Shown piece by piece: positions 43,407 to 53,132 of a stretch of DNA of 64,000 nt. Source of the DNA: Limimaricola sp. (GTDB taxonomy: Bacteria; Pseudomonadota; Alphaproteobacteria; Rhodobacterales; Rhodobacteraceae); contig NZ_WGLM01000003.1 of the NCBI RefSeq assembly GCF_016125575.1, positions 124,001 to 188,000 of the forward strand, in the 5' to 3' direction. The stretch's first letter is position 1, and each line of letters begins with the position of its first letter. The notes below the pieces were generated by a model. It was not told where the DNA came from and did no database searches. It was given only the letters and a program-made list of their open reading frames with translations. A program made the position numbers and the translations under genes.

Positions 43407-44489
43407 TCAGAACAGCGACAACTGATCGCCTGCGCGCGGCGGCGGGCGGAACAGGTCGCAGCGCAGCGGCGGTTGTTTTGCGTCCAGCCCCAGGCGGGCC
43501 GCGGCCACCGTGAATCGCCGCTTCAACAGGGCGGCCCATTCCCCCTGCCCGGTCATCCGGCGGCCAAAGGCCGGGTCGTAATCCTGCCCGCCATGCAGCT
43601 CGCGCACCCGGCCCATCACCCGCGCGGCGCGGTCGGGATACCGCTCGGCCAGCCAGTCGCGAAACAGCACTGACACCTCGCGCGGCAGCCGCAGCACGAT
43701 GAAACTGGCCGACGTCGCGCCTGATGCCTTCACGGCCTCCATGATCGCTTCCATCTCGTGATCGGTCAGGGCGGGAACCACGGGCGCGATCATGGCCCGC
43801 ACCGGAATGCCGGCCCCTGCCAAGACTGACATCGCACGCAATCTTCGCGCCGGGGCGGGTGCGCGCGGCTTCATCGCGCGCGAGGTCGCAGGATCAAGCG
43901 ACGTCACGGAGATGCCCACACGTACCAGCCCCTGTGCCGCCATCGGACCAAGGATGTCGATATCCCGCTCGATCAGGCTGCCCTTGGTGACGATCGCGAC
44001 AGGGTGGTTGAAGTCGCGCAACACCTCCAGAACGCCACGCATGATCTTCCGGTCCCGCTCGATCGGCTGATAGGGGTCGGTATTCGTGCCAATGGCGATG
44101 GGGCGCACCTTGTATCCCGCTGCGCGCAATTCCTTTGCCAGCACCTCCGGCGCGCTGGGGCGGGCGACCAGCCGCGTTTCGAAATCCAGCCCCGGCGACA
44201 GGCCCAGATAAGCATGGCTGGGCCGCGCGAAACAGTAGATGCAGCCATGTTCGCAGCCGCGATACGGGTTGATGGAGCGGTCAAAGGGCAGATCGGGCGA
44301 GGTGTTGTAAGTCAGCACGCTGCGGGGTTTTTCCTCGGAAATGGTGGTGCGCAGCGGCGGCAAGTCATCATCCCGTGCCCAGCCGTCATCGACGGCCTGT
44401 GCGTGCAGCCGGTCAAAACGGTTGGCGGGGTTTGTCACGGCGGCGCGACCCCGCCGTTGCCGGGATTGGAATTGGGCGATTTCATCCAT
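43407..44489 (-). CDS. PA0069-family radical SAM protein (SplB-like)
   Basis: A 360-residue radical SAM enzyme. The iron-sulfur motif C-x3-C-x2-C is seen in GCEHGCIYCFARPSHAY, followed by NPYRG context; RPIAIGTNTDPYQPIERD and the strand IVTKGSLIERDIDIL fit the TIM-barrel core of spore-photoproduct-lyase-like proteins. A His-rich cobalamin site is absent. The reaction is unknown. Convergent with the methyltransferase gene: their stop codons are only three bases apart. Confidence 0.88.
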   Translation of the reverse strand: MDEIAQFQSRQRRGRAAVTNPANRFDRLHAQAVDDGWARDDDLPPLRTTISEEKPRSVLTYNTSPDLPFDRSINPYRGCEHGCIYCFARPSHAYLGLSPGLDFETRLVARPSAPEVLAKELRAAGYKVRPIAIGTNTDPYQPIERDRKIMRGVLEVLRDFNHPVAIVTKGSLIERDIDILGPMAAQGLVRVGISVTSLDPATSRAMKPRAPAPARRLRAMSVLAGAGIPVRAMIAPVVPALTDHEMEAIMEAVKASGATSASFIVLRLPREVSVLFRDWLAERYPDRAARVMGRVRELHGGQDYDPAFGRRMTGQGEWAALLKRRFTVAAARLGLDAKQPPLRCDLFRPPPRAGDQLSLF

Positions 44490-44655
44490 CCGTCAAATAT
44501 AGAACATAACAAGAACACGCGCCAGACCCTTGACCGCGCGGGTCGGTGGTACCGCGCCCGATGTCGCATTTCGTCATGTGGCATATGCCGGAAAGTCGCA
44601 TTAGAGTGGCACGACAACATCCGGCGCCCCGGGGCTGCCGCTCAGGAGAAAGTTC

Positions 44656-45360
44656 ATGGCCGACGACGAGATCATTCTCTCCGAACTCAGCGACGAGGAT
44701 CTGGTCGCCCAGATGTTCGACGACCTCTACGACGGTCTGAAGGAAGAGATCGAGGAAGGCGTGAACATCCTGATCGAACGCGGCTGGGAACCCTACCGCG
44801 TCCTGACCGAGGCGCTGGTGGGCGGCATGACCATCGTCGGCGCCGACTTCCGTGACGGCATCCTCTTCGTCCCCGAGGTGCTGCTGGCCGCCAACGCGAT
44901 GAAGGGCGGCATGGCCATCCTGAAACCGCTGCTGGCCGAAACCGGCGCGCCGCGCGTCGGCAGCATGGTGATCGGCACCGTCAAGGGCGACATCCACGAC
45001 ATCGGCAAGAACCTTGTCGGCATGATGATGGAAGGCGCGGGTTTCGAGGTGCGCGATCTGGGCATCAACAACTCGGTCGAGAAATACCTCGAGGCGCTGG
45101 AACAGGAAAAGCCCGACATCCTTGGCATGTCCGCCCTGCTGACCACGACGATGCCCTACATGAAGGTCGTCATCGACACGCTGGTCGAAAAGGGCATGCG
45201 CGACGACTACATCGTGCTGGTGGGTGGCGCGCCCCTGAACGAGGAATTCGGCAAGGCGATCGGCGCCGATGCCTATTGCCGCGATGCCGCCGTAGCCGTC
45301 GAAACCGCCAAGGCGTTCATGGCCCGCAAGCACAACGCGCAAAGGGCCGCGCGCGCCTGA
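44656..45360 (+). CDS. Corrinoid (B12-binding) methyltransferase protein
   Basis: A 234-residue corrinoid carrier of the MtbC/MttC type. An N-terminal helical cap (about 10-90) precedes a Rossmann B12-binding domain with the base-off motif D112-x-H114-x-x-G117 (GDIHDIGKN) and later SALLTTTMPYMK, VGGAPLNEEFGK. It receives a methyl group from a substrate-specific methyltransferase and passes it to homocysteine or tetrahydrofolate. No cognate MtgB/MttB methyltransferase is in the window. Confidence 0.94.
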   Translation: MADDEIILSELSDEDLVAQMFDDLYDGLKEEIEEGVNILIERGWEPYRVLTEALVGGMTIVGADFRDGILFVPEVLLAANAMKGGMAILKPLLAETGAPRVGSMVIGTVKGDIHDIGKNLVGMMMEGAGFEVRDLGINNSVEKYLEALEQEKPDILGMSALLTTTMPYMKVVIDTLVEKGMRDDYIVLVGGAPLNEEFGKAIGADAYCRDAAVAVETAKAFMARKHNAQRAARA

Positions 45361-45384
45361 GCGTTCCGCCATCGCCCGGCATCG

Positions 45385-45418
45385 GGCCCCGGCGGGACAT
45401 TCCCGCGCGGGGCCTTTT
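45385..45418 (+). terminator. Rho-independent terminator after corrinoid gene
   Basis: GGCCCC (45385-45390) pairs with GGGGCC (45409-45414), and GCGGGA (45392-45397) with TCCCGC (45401-45406), loop CAT, followed by TTTT. The next genes restart shortly after, so it may only reduce read-through into the small membrane protein and DUF1638 genes. Confidence 0.75.
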
Positions 45419-45463
45419 CATGTTGCCCCGGCCGCCCCATCTGAGAAAGGAAGGAGACTGCCG

Positions 45464-45628
45464 ATGCCCATGATCCACTGGATGCTTCTGATCGCCGCCG
45501 TTCTGATCGCCGCGGCCCTGACGGCCGTCTCTGCCTATTGGTTCGCGGGGACGGGCCCGCTGACCGCCTGGGGCATCCCGCTGGTGCTGGCCGCGACATT
45601 GGTTGTCCGCTGGATGACGCGGCGATGA
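45464..45628 (+). CDS. 54-residue membrane protein between corrinoid and DUF1638 genes
   Basis: A small gene encoding two hydrophobic segments (MIHWMLLIAAVLIAAALTAV and WGIPLVLAATLVV) and a short basic tail. GGAAGGAG lies eight bases before the ATG. It overlaps the DUF1638 start by four bases (ATGA at 45625), which is strong evidence that it is translated. Function unknown; context suggests support of the one-carbon module. Confidence 0.7.
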   Translation: MPMIHWMLLIAAVLIAAALTAVSAYWFAGTGPLTAWGIPLVLAATLVVRWMTRR

Positions 45629-46281
45629 CATCTTCAACGCCGCTTGACGATGCCCGCCTGACGGCAGAGGGCCTCGCGCCCAGTGGGGCCGGCCGGGTCT
45701 TGCTGCTGGCCTGCGGAGCGCTGGCGCATGAAATCCTTGCGCTGAAGGCCGCCAATGGCTGGAGCCATCTCGACCTGCAATGTCTGCCGGCCATCCTGCA
45801 CAATGCCCCGCAGAAGATCACACCGGCCGTCGAGGCCGCAATCGTCCGCCATCGCGCCGAATATGACGACATCTTCGTCGTCTATGCCGATTGCGGCACT
45901 GGCGGGCTGCTGCAAGCGGCCTGCGACCGGTTGGGCGTGAAGATGGTCGAAGGTCCGCATTGCTACAGCTTTTTCGAGGGCAACGCCGCCTTTGCCGCAC
46001 GTGACGAATGCACCGCCTTTTACCTGACCGATTTTCTTGTGCGACAGTTTGATGCCTTCGTCTGGAAACCGCTCGGCCTCGACCGCCATCCGGAACTGCG
46101 CGAGATGTATTTCGGCAATTACACCACGCTGGTCTATCAGGCCCAGACCGACGACCCCGCGCTGACCGCCAAGGCCCGCGACTGCGCCGCCCGCCTTGGC
46201 CTGACATTCGAGCGGCGGTTCACCGGCTATGGCGATCTGGCCGTGGCGATCAGCCAGCTTGCGGGCACAAATCGCAAATGA
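45625..46281 (+). CDS. DUF1638 protein of the corrinoid module
   Basis: A 218-residue protein. RVLLLACGALAHEILALKA, DIFVVYADCGTGG, LQAACDRLGVKMVEGPHCYSF and YFGNYTTLVYQAQT are DUF1638 signatures; Cys residues in VYADCGTGG and the PHCYSF motif may bind a metal. DUF1638 genes accompany corrinoid methyltransferase systems in many Rhodobacteraceae, but no activity is proven. It starts inside the small membrane gene's stop. Confidence 0.87.
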   Translation: MTSSTPLDDARLTAEGLAPSGAGRVLLLACGALAHEILALKAANGWSHLDLQCLPAILHNAPQKITPAVEAAIVRHRAEYDDIFVVYADCGTGGLLQAACDRLGVKMVEGPHCYSFFEGNAAFAARDECTAFYLTDFLVRQFDAFVWKPLGLDRHPELREMYFGNYTTLVYQAQTDDPALTAKARDCAARLGLTFERRFTGYGDLAVAISQLAGTNRK

Positions 46282-46282
46282 T

Positions 46283-46304
46283 AATCGTTCGCAAGTAAAC
46301 GATT
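46283..46304. promoter_or_regulatory. Inverted repeat upstream of mntH (candidate metal-regulator site)
   Basis: AATCGTT (46283-46289) and AACGATT (46298-46304) are perfect complements separated by eight bases, 13 bases before the mntH ATG. In alphaproteobacteria mntH is repressed by Mur or MntR; the repeat is a reasonable operator candidate, but it is not a recognised consensus. Confidence 0.45.
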
Positions 46305-46317
46305 CGAGCAGCTTCCC

Positions 46318-47643
46318 ATGACCCTTGCCCCGGCGCGCGAACCGGATGATTCCCTGCCCTCCCTGCCCGAGGTCAATGCCTCGGTCGCGGTGCGTACGGG
46401 TGGGTTCTGGCGCAGGCTGCTGGGGTTTCTTGGCCCCGGCTACCTCGTCGCGGTGGGCTACATGGATCCAGGCAACTGGGCCACGTCGCTCGCCGGCGGA
46501 TCGGCCTTTGGCTATACGCTGCTTTCGGTCGTTCTTCTGTCGAACATCATGGCGGTGCTGCTACAGGCATTGGCCGTGCGCATGGGCATCGCCGGGGGCC
46601 GTGACCTCGCCCAGTTTTGCCGTGAACGCTATAGCCGCCCGGTGGGCATCTTCCTGTGGCTGATGGCCGAGGCCGCGATCATCGCCACCGACCTTGCCGA
46701 GGTGATCGGGACGGCCATCGCGCTGAACCTGCTCTTCCAGATACCGCTGCCCATCGGCGTGCTGCTGACCGCGGCGGATGTCTTCCTGATCCTGTGGTTG
46801 CAGGGTCGTGGCTTTCGCAAGCTGGAATCGGTGGTGATCGCCCTGACGGCCGTGATCTTTGTCTGCTTCGCCGTCGAGATGGTCTATTCCAGCCCGGTCT
46901 GGGGCGATGTGCTGCGCGGCTACATCCCGCAGGCCAGCGTTCTGGGCAATCCCGACATGCTTTATCTCGCGCTTGGGATTATCGGCGCAACGGTGATGCC
47001 GCATAACCTCTACCTGCACTCTGCCATCGTCCAGACCCGCGCCGTGGGCCCTACCGACGCCGACCGGCGCGATGCGATCAGGATGGCCACGATCGACAGC
47101 ACCATCGCGCTGACCATCGCGCTTTTCATCAATTCCGCGATCCTGATTCTCGCAGCGGCAGCCTTTCATACCACCGGCCAGACGCAGGTGGCCGAGATTC
47201 AGGATGCCTACAAGCTTTTGGACCCGACACTGGGCACCACCTTTGCCGCCGTGCTTTTCGCCGTGGCTCTGCTGGCATCGGGACTGAACTCGACCGTCAC
47301 CGCCACGCTCTCGGGCCAGATCGTGATGGAAGGCTTCATCCACTTGCGCCTGCCGGCTTGGCAGCGCCGGCTGGCGACGCGCGGTATCGCCATCCTGCCC
47401 GCGGCTGTTGCCAGCGTCCTTTACGGGGAAAAAGGCACGGCAGAGTTGCTGATTCTCAGCCAGGTGGTCCTTAGCTTGCAACTGCCCTTCGCCATCGTGC
47501 CGCTGGTCACCTTCACCGCCAACAGAAAGTTGATGCGCGGCCTGCCCGCCGGGCGCTGGCTGACCATTGCCTGTGCGATCATCGCGACGATCATCATCGC
47601 GTTGAATATCAACCTTTTGTGGAACTTCGCGCTGAGCCTTTAG
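46318..47643 (+). CDS. mntH: Nramp-family Mn2+/H+ symporter
   Basis: A 441-residue, 11-12-helix divalent-metal importer. The metal-site helix DPGNW appears as [15 protein letters not shown] (TM1), and TM6 carries [19 protein letters not shown]; both are diagnostic. [17 protein letters not shown] and [16 protein letters not shown] are also conserved. Imports Mn2+ (and Fe2+) at low supply. Preceded by a palindrome and by the DUF1638 stop at 46281. Confidence 0.95.
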   Translation: MTLAPAREPDDSLPSLPEVNASVAVRTGGFWRRLLGFLGPGYLVAVGYMDPGNWATSLAGGSAFGYTLLSVVLLSNIMAVLLQALAVRMGIAGGRDLAQFCRERYSRPVGIFLWLMAEAAIIATDLAEVIGTAIALNLLFQIPLPIGVLLTAADVFLILWLQGRGFRKLESVVIALTAVIFVCFAVEMVYSSPVWGDVLRGYIPQASVLGNPDMLYLALGIIGATVMPHNLYLHSAIVQTRAVGPTDADRRDAIRMATIDSTIALTIALFINSAILILAAAAFHTTGQTQVAEIQDAYKLLDPTLGTTFAAVLFAVALLASGLNSTVTATLSGQIVMEGFIHLRLPAWQRRLATRGIAILPAAVASVLYGEKGTAELLILSQVVLSLQLPFAIVPLVTFTANRKLMRGLPAGRWLTIACAIIATIIIALNINLLWNFALSL

Positions 47644-48071
47644 GCGCTGGCGGCTTCTTGCGCGGCCAATAGCCTGATCCGCTCGACCATCGCCCGCAGC
47701 CCGTTCGAACGCTGCGACGAAAGGTGATCGTTCAGCCCCAGTCGGCCCAGCGCGGCAGCGGCATCGACCTGCCCCACGTCACTCACGCTCAACCCGTCAT
47801 AAAGAACGCCCAGCACCGCGATCAGTCCCCGCACGATCAGCGCATCGCTATCGCCGCGGAAATGAAATGTCGCGTCCGGCCCCTGCCCTTCGATCGCGGG
47901 CACCATCCAGACCTGGCTGGCGCAGCCCTGCACCTTGGTCGCCGGCACCTTCAACACATCCTCAAGCGGCGTCATTTCGCGCCCCATCTCGATAACGTGG
48001 CGATAGCGATCCTCCCAGTCGTCGAGGAATTCGAAAGTCTCGACAAGCTCATCGAAGGCAGGGTTGGTCAT
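47640..48071 (-). CDS. sufE: SufE-family Fe-S cluster assembly protein
   Basis: A 143-residue sulfur-acceptor protein. The reactive Cys is C50 in [10 protein letters not shown], the conserved SufE loop; [18 protein letters not shown] is the typical N-terminus. It accepts persulfide from SufS for cluster assembly, though no suf genes are near. Start at ATG 48071. Its stop codon overlaps that of convergent mntH. Confidence 0.92.
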   Translation of the reverse strand: MTNPAFDELVETFEFLDDWEDRYRHVIEMGREMTPLEDVLKVPATKVQGCASQVWMVPAIEGQGPDATFHFRGDSDALIVRGLIAVLGVLYDGLSVSDVGQVDAAAALGRLGLNDHLSSQRSNGLRAMVERIRLLAAQEAASA

Positions 48072-48189
48072 GGCAGGGCTCCTTGTCGGGCAGGACTTAA
48101 GGTTGCACCCGGCAAAGGTCCAGAGCACGCTTTTCAACCTCGCCTGTTTCGGCTACCCCTTGGAGGCGTCAGACGAAAGGCCCCGAAGA

Positions 48190-48681
48190 ATGCCGCGCTT
48201 GCCCCTGCGTCCCGTTATCCTGCTTGTCTGCGCTGCCTTGGCGCTTTCGGCCTGCGCCAAGGTCGCCGGGTCGCGGCTGAACCCGATGAACTGGTTTGGT
48301 CACGGTGCCGCAGTCGTGGCCCCGACGGCCGCCGAGGTGCCGTTGGTCCCCGCTGACCGGGTTCAGACAATCGACAGCCGTGTGCCGGTCGAACAGGTGC
48401 TGTCAGCCGCCCTTGACCGGACCCCCAACGGCGCGATCCTGCGCGCCACCGGGCAGGCCGCCGGTCTGGGCTATTACAATGCCCAGCTTGTCGCCGTCGA
48501 CAGCCCAAGTGGCACATTGACGTTCGAATTGCGGGCCGAGGCACCGACAGGCGCCACAGCCGGCGGCGCGGCGGCCGCGCGGCAGATCACCGTGGCAACC
48601 TCCCTTTCAAGCGCCGATCTGGCCGGTATCTCGCGCATTGTGGTGCAGGGGACGCGTAATTCGGTCACCCTGCGCCGCTGA
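48190..48681 (+). CDS. Putative lipoprotein
   Basis: A 163-residue exported lipoprotein. The N-terminus RPVILLVCAALALSAC has a lipobox (LALSAC) giving lipidated C22. The rest is Ala/Val-rich with no recognised domain; the C-terminal ISRIVVQGTRNSVTLRR resembles beta-structure. Convergent with rnd. The function is unknown. Confidence 0.75.
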   Translation: MPRLPLRPVILLVCAALALSACAKVAGSRLNPMNWFGHGAAVVAPTAAEVPLVPADRVQTIDSRVPVEQVLSAALDRTPNGAILRATGQAAGLGYYNAQLVAVDSPSGTLTFELRAEAPTGATAGGAAAARQITVATSLSSADLAGISRIVVQGTRNSVTLRR

Positions 48682-49854
48682 TCACAGCGGGATCGTCACC
48701 ACGTCGTTGCCACGCGCGGCCAGTGCCAGCCGGCCCTCGCACAGCGCAAGGGCCTCGGCGCCAAAGACCGCCTTGCGCCAGCCCTTGAGTGACGGAAGAT
48801 CACGCTCTCCCGCCGCGATGGCGTCAAGTTCGGAGGCGGTGGCGATTAGTTTCTGCGCCACGCCCTCGGCCTCGCAGCGGGCCTTGAGCAGGACCCGCAG
48901 CAGATCGGCCAATGCGGGGTTCACCTGCAACGACGCGCGCGGCTTTTCCGGGCGCGGCAGGGTTTCATTGGGTGCCTCGACCCCGGCCTTGACGGCCGCC
49001 AGAATACCTTCGGCAATGTCGCCACGCCGCGCTTCGCGCAACAACAGGCGCGAGCGGCCAAGATCGGCCTCGTTCATCGGCTTGGTCGAGGCCAGTTCCA
49101 CCAGCGCGTCGTCCTTGTACACGCGTGACCGGGGAATGTTGCGGGTCTGCGCATAGGTCTCGCGGAACCGCGCCAGTTCGCGCACGATGGCAAGAAAGCG
49201 CGGCGAATGGGTGCGCGTCTTGACCTTCTGCCACGCCTCGTCGGGGTCAGTGTGATAGGTGGCGGGGTTTTCCAGCACCGCCATCTCTTCATCCAGCCAG
49301 CCATGCCGCCCGGTCTTGTCGAGCTGCGCGACAAGGTGTTCGTAGATCACCCGCAGGTGGGTGACATCGGCCAGCGCATAGGAGGCCTGCGCCTCGGTCA
49401 GCGGGCGGCGCGACCAGTCGGTGAAACGGCTGGACTTGTCGAGGTCGGCGCGCGCGATCTTGCGCACCAGCGTCTCGTATCCCGCCTGCTCACCAAAACC
49501 GCAGACCATCGCGGCCACTTGCGTGTCGAACAGCGGATGCGGAATCACCCCCGCCTCGACTGCAAAAATCTCGAGGTCCTGCCGGGCCGCGTGGAACACC
49601 TTGACGACGTCTGGATTACGAAAGAGCGCGTAGACCGGGTCCAGCGACAGCCCCTCGGCAAGCGGATCAACCAGCACGGCGTCCGCGCCCGCGCCCTCGG
49701 GGCCATGATCGCCGGGATAGGCCAGTTGCAGCAGGCAGAGCTTGGAGTAATACGTCCGTTCACGCAGAAATTCGGTATCGACGGTGACGTAGGGGCGTTT
49801 GGCGGCCTCGGCGCAGAACGCGGCAAGGGCCTCGGTCGTGGTGATCGGTTTCAT
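48682..49854 (-). CDS. rnd: Ribonuclease D
   Basis: A 390-residue 3'-5' exoribonuclease for tRNA maturation. The DEDD exonuclease motifs are in VTVDTEFLRERTYYSKL (Exo I), the AVEAGVIPHPLFDTQVAA region with FHAARQDLEIF (Exo II) and SYALADVTHLRVIYEHLV (Exo III, Y-x3-D). A C-terminal HRDC domain follows. ATG 49854 (MKPITTTEALAAF) gives the usual length; longer frames run into a non-protein leader. Confidence 0.95.
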   Translation of the reverse strand: MKPITTTEALAAFCAEAAKRPYVTVDTEFLRERTYYSKLCLLQLAYPGDHGPEGAGADAVLVDPLAEGLSLDPVYALFRNPDVVKVFHAARQDLEIFAVEAGVIPHPLFDTQVAAMVCGFGEQAGYETLVRKIARADLDKSSRFTDWSRRPLTEAQASYALADVTHLRVIYEHLVAQLDKTGRHGWLDEEMAVLENPATYHTDPDEAWQKVKTRTHSPRFLAIVRELARFRETYAQTRNIPRSRVYKDDALVELASTKPMNEADLGRSRLLLREARRGDIAEGILAAVKAGVEAPNETLPRPEKPRASLQVNPALADLLRVLLKARCEAEGVAQKLIATASELDAIAAGERDLPSLKGWRKAVFGAEALALCEGRLALAARGNDVVTIPL

Positions 49855-49940
49855 GCAGGCCTTTGTGTGACTGCCGGGACGCGAGCCCCGCTCGATCCCA
49901 AGGGTGTAGGACATCGGCCCCGGCTTGGAAAGGGCGCGCG

Positions 49941-50528
49941 TCAGGTCATCAGAACGGGCGTGCGGTCGCCGGTGGCGAAGCGGCGCAAGACGGCCGGATA
50001 AAGCCGATGTTCCAACGGCAAAAGGCGCGCTGCCAGCGCCTCGGGAGTGTCGCCGGGGTGCACCGGGATGCGCGCTTGCCCAAGGATCGGCCCGCCGTCC
50101 AGAACGCCCGTCACCTCGTGCACGGTGCAGCCATGTTCGCTGTCGCCCGCGGCAATAGCCCGGGCATGGGTATGCAGGCCCGGATATTTGGGCAGCAGCG
50201 ACGGGTGGATGTTGAGCATCTTTCCCGCCCAGCCCGCGACGAAACCGGGCGTCAGGATGCGCATGAACCCGGCAAGGCAAATGATATCGACCTTCGCGCG
50301 GCGGAGGACCGCGTCGATCTCGGCCTCGAAATCGGCCCGGTCGCGCCCGCGATGATCAACAACGAAGGTGGCAATGCCCTTGGCCCGCGCCTTGGCCAGC
50401 CCGCCCGCCTCGGGATCGTTCGACACGACCAGCACCGGGCGCGCCGGAAAGTCGCGCACCATCGCCTCGACCAGCGCCATCATGTTGGTGCCGGAACCCG
50501 AGATCAGGATCGCAACGCGCGCGTTCAC
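49941..50528 (-). CDS. purN: Phosphoribosylglycinamide formyltransferase PurN
   Basis: A 195-residue enzyme transferring a formyl group from 10-formyl-THF to [22 protein letters not shown], the catalytic N-H-D region ([21 protein letters not shown]) and [19 protein letters not shown] are conserved. The start is GTG at 50528, which overlaps the purM TGA by three bases (GTGA), so purM-purN are coupled. Typical order and length. Confidence 0.96.
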   Translation of the reverse strand: MNARVAILISGSGTNMMALVEAMVRDFPARPVLVVSNDPEAGGLAKARAKGIATFVVDHRGRDRADFEAEIDAVLRRAKVDIICLAGFMRILTPGFVAGWAGKMLNIHPSLLPKYPGLHTHARAIAAGDSEHGCTVHEVTGVLDGGPILGQARIPVHPGDTPEALAARLLPLEHRLYPAVLRRFATGDRTPVLMT

Positions 50529-51568
50529 GCGAGGCGGCCGCTGTAGCTGACGCCCTCGCCCGGCACGACATGGCCCAGCCGGTGCACCCGCTCGCCGATG
50601 CTCTCCAGTAGCGCGGCCAGCGCCTCGGCCCGGTCGGGCGCGACCACGGCGACCATCCCGATCCCGGCGTTGAAGGTCTTGAGCATCTCGGCCGTCTCCA
50701 GCCCGCCCGCCTGCGCCAGCCATGCAAAGACCGGCGGCAGCGTCCAGGCGCCAAGGTCGATCGTGGCGCCCAGCCCCTCGGGCAGAATGCGCGGCAGGTT
50801 CTCGGTCAGCCCGCCGCCGGTGATGTGGGCCAGACCATGCACCCCGCCCGCGCGGATCGCCGCCAGCGCCGGGCGCACGTAAAGCCGCGTCGGCGCCAGC
50901 AGCGCCGCACCCAGCGGGCCGTCGGCGAAGGGAGCGGGATCGTCCCATTTCAGCCCGGCACGCTCGACAACCCGGCGCACCAGCGAATAGCCGTTCGAAT
51001 GCACCCCGTCCGAGGCGAGCCCCAGCAGCACGTCGCCCGCGGCCACACCCTGCGGCAGGTCGGTGCCGCGCTCCATCGCGCCCACGGCAAAACCGGCAAG
51101 GTCGAAATCGCCGCCGTGATACATGCCCGGCATCTCGGCCGTCTCGCCGCCGATCAGGGCGCAGCCGGTTTCGGCGCAGCCCGTGGCGATGCCTTCGATG
51201 ATCCGCGCGGCGGCCTCGACATCCAGCTTGCCGGTGGCGAAATAATCAAGGAAAAACAGCGGCTCTGCCCCTTGGCACACCAGGTCGTTGACGCACATCG
51301 CCACGAGGTCGATGCCGATGGTGTCGACGTTGCCGGTGTCGATCGCGATGCGCAGCTTGGTGCCCACGCCATCGGTCGCGGCCACCAGGACCGGGTCGGT
51401 GAACCCCGCCGCGCGCGGATCGAAAAGCGCGCCGAACCCGCCCAGCCCCGCCATCACGCCCGGCCGCGCGGTGCGCTTGGCCGCAGGCTTGATCCGCTCG
51501 ACCAGCGCGTTACCGGCGTCGATATCGACCCCGGCCGATGAATAGGTCAGACCCTTGTCCGCTGTCAT
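50525..51568 (-). CDS. purM: Phosphoribosylformylglycinamidine cyclo-ligase (AIR synthase)
   Basis: A 347-residue enzyme making AIR from FGAM and [76 protein letters not shown] and THITGGGL-type motif ([16 protein letters not shown]) are conserved. ATG 51568 is chosen over 51643, whose first residues are basic and unlikely. Coupled to purN. Confidence 0.96.
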   Translation of the reverse strand: MTADKGLTYSSAGVDIDAGNALVERIKPAAKRTARPGVMAGLGGFGALFDPRAAGFTDPVLVAATDGVGTKLRIAIDTGNVDTIGIDLVAMCVNDLVCQGAEPLFFLDYFATGKLDVEAAARIIEGIATGCAETGCALIGGETAEMPGMYHGGDFDLAGFAVGAMERGTDLPQGVAAGDVLLGLASDGVHSNGYSLVRRVVERAGLKWDDPAPFADGPLGAALLAPTRLYVRPALAAIRAGGVHGLAHITGGGLTENLPRILPEGLGATIDLGAWTLPPVFAWLAQAGGLETAEMLKTFNAGIGMVAVVAPDRAEALAALLESIGERVHRLGHVVPGEGVSYSGRLA

Positions 51569-51646
51569 GCTGTCCCCCGCGCGCTGGTGCCGCCCCGATA
51601 GCCCATAAGCCCCCCGCCCCGCAAGCAGCCTGCCACCAGACACCAG

Positions 51647-51678
51647 AAGGGGCAGCCCGGCTGCCCGGACTGCCCCTT
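51647..51678. terminator. Hairpin between DUF1344 and purM
   Basis: AAGGGGCAG (51647-51655) and CTGCCCCTT (51670-51678) are perfect complements with a CCCGGCTGCCCGGA loop that has internal pairing. It ends 24 bases beyond the DUF1344 stop and reads equally on both strands, so it probably terminates DUF1344 before purM's promoter. Confidence 0.6.
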
Positions 51679-51702
51679 GTGCGCGACGCCGCTGATACGC
51701 CG

Positions 51703-51987
51703 TTACTTGATCAGCGACACGAATTCCACCGTCGAGCCGGACTGGTCGATCTTGGCATTCTCGTTCAGTTTCATCGAAACGATGACTTCGCTGCCCTTCT
51801 TGATGCCAGGGTTGACCCAGCCCAGGGGCAACGTGAAGCTTTGGCCGTCATCGAACGTCACCGTGGTTGCGGTGATGTCCTTGACATAGCCCACCACGGT
51901 ATCGCGGTTGGCGCGCTCGGCCGCGAAGGCGGCTCCGCTGGACAGGATCATGGCAATGACTGCCGCCGGGAGGATGGTCTTACGCAT
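51703..51987 (-). CDS. DUF1344 small secreted protein
   Basis: A 94-residue protein with a clear signal peptide ([24 protein letters not shown]). The mature part is a small beta-fold ([37 protein letters not shown]) characteristic of DUF1344, found in alphaproteobacterial periplasm. Function unknown. Start ATG 51987; longer frames are arginine-rich leader reading. Confidence 0.83.
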   Translation of the reverse strand: MRKTILPAAVIAMILSSGAAFAAERANRDTVVGYVKDITATTVTFDDGQSFTLPLGWVNPGIKKGSEVIVSMKLNENAKIDQSGSTVEFVSLIK

Positions 51988-52223
51988 TTCAATCTCCGAT
52001 GGCGCCCCTGCTGGGCGCGTAACAGCCGACTGGCCTGTCGAGTCGCGCGTGTCCGCTTCGTTGGATACGCACCGGCATGTCCCGGCTGTATCAGGCATAT
52101 CGGCACCGGGCGGGCGCTGCGAAAGGGCACGCGAAATCGCGCCGCGTGACGCTTGCGCGACGGACCTGTAACAATGCTCATCGGCCCATGGCCGGGGGCC
52201 TATCCAACTGGCAGAGGCTGACC

Positions 52224-52979
52224 ATGACCATCGCGACACAAACTTGCCTTGTGCTGCTGGCGCTTGGGCTTTTGGGCGCGGCGAGCCTTGCGCTGGCGCC
52301 GCTGGAGCGTCTGGCGCCGGCGGGCGCGCGTCTGTCGCCACGTACCTTCCGCCTTGTGGCAACGCTGCAACCGGCACTGCTGGTCAGCCTCGGCGTGGCG
52401 CTGGGTTGTGGGCTGGGCGGCACGGTGGGGCTTGGCGCCCCGGCCCTGCGCGCCGCACTGGACGGGACGAATGTCGCCACGGTCCTTGCCCGGCAAATCG
52501 GTCCGGCGCTGGCGGTGGCCGTGCTGGCGGCAGCCATGATCCGGGCCTATGCCGCCCTTGGCCCCGCGGCCAAGACGCCCGCGCCTTTCGCATTGCCGCT
52601 GACGACGCGCATCCTCTACGGCGGCCTTGCCGAGGAACTGATGATGCGCTGGGGGCTGATGAGCCTGCTGGCCTGGGCAGGCTGGCAACTGGCGGGCCGT
52701 CCTGAAACGCTGCCTGCGACCGCGGCCTGGGCGGCGATCATCCTTGCAGCGCTTGTCTTTGCCGCCGGTCACCTGCCGCTACTGGCGCGCGTGCCGAGCG
52801 GCTGGCGGGCGCGCAACGTGCTGCTGGTGATGGTCGGCAACACGGTGCCGGGGATCGGGTTCGGCTGGCTGTTTCTTGCCCGCGGGATTGAGGCGGCGAT
52901 GCTGTCGCATGCGCTGGCCCATGTCCTTGCCTGGGCGCTGGAACCGCGCGCGCCGGCCCAACGGCCACCCGCGCCCTGA
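52224..52979 (+). CDS. CPBP-family intramembrane protease-like protein
   Basis: A 251-residue, about seven-helix membrane protein. The CPBP (CAAX protease/bacteriocin-processing) motifs are present: E-E-x3-R in AEELMMRWGLMSLL, His in FAAGHLPLL and LSHALAHVLAWAL. Probably a peptidase active on membrane substrates; none is known here. GCAGAGGCTG precedes the ATG. Located directly before tRNA(CAU). Confidence 0.83.
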   Translation: MTIATQTCLVLLALGLLGAASLALAPLERLAPAGARLSPRTFRLVATLQPALLVSLGVALGCGLGGTVGLGAPALRAALDGTNVATVLARQIGPALAVAVLAAAMIRAYAALGPAAKTPAPFALPLTTRILYGGLAEELMMRWGLMSLLAWAGWQLAGRPETLPATAAWAAIILAALVFAAGHLPLLARVPSGWRARNVLLVMVGNTVPGIGFGWLFLARGIEAAMLSHALAHVLAWALEPRAPAQRPPAP

Positions 52980-53047
52980 CCGCCTGCAGTCTCCCCCTCG
53001 GGACGGCCCGCTTGACCCGTTGTCCCGGTCTGCTAAGCAGCCAGCGG

Positions 53048-53123
53048 GGGCCTGTAGCTCAATGGTTAGAGCAGAGCGCTCATAACGCTTTGGTTGGGGG
53101 TTCAAGTCCCTCCGGGCCTACCA
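53048..53123 (+). tRNA. tRNA with CAU anticodon, probably tRNA-Ile2 (lysidine)
   Basis: 76 bases with encoded CCA. The acceptor GGGCCTG pairs with CGGGCCT, D-arm AGCTCAATGGTTAGAGC, anticodon loop CTCATAA (CAT), T loop GGTTCAAGTCC. Stem bases around the loop (GCG-CTCATAA-CGC) resemble bacterial ileX rather than elongator Met, so Ile2 (modified to lysidine, reading AUA) is favoured; elongator Met is the alternative. Confidence 0.85.
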
Positions 53124-53132
53124 CCCCGCCGG

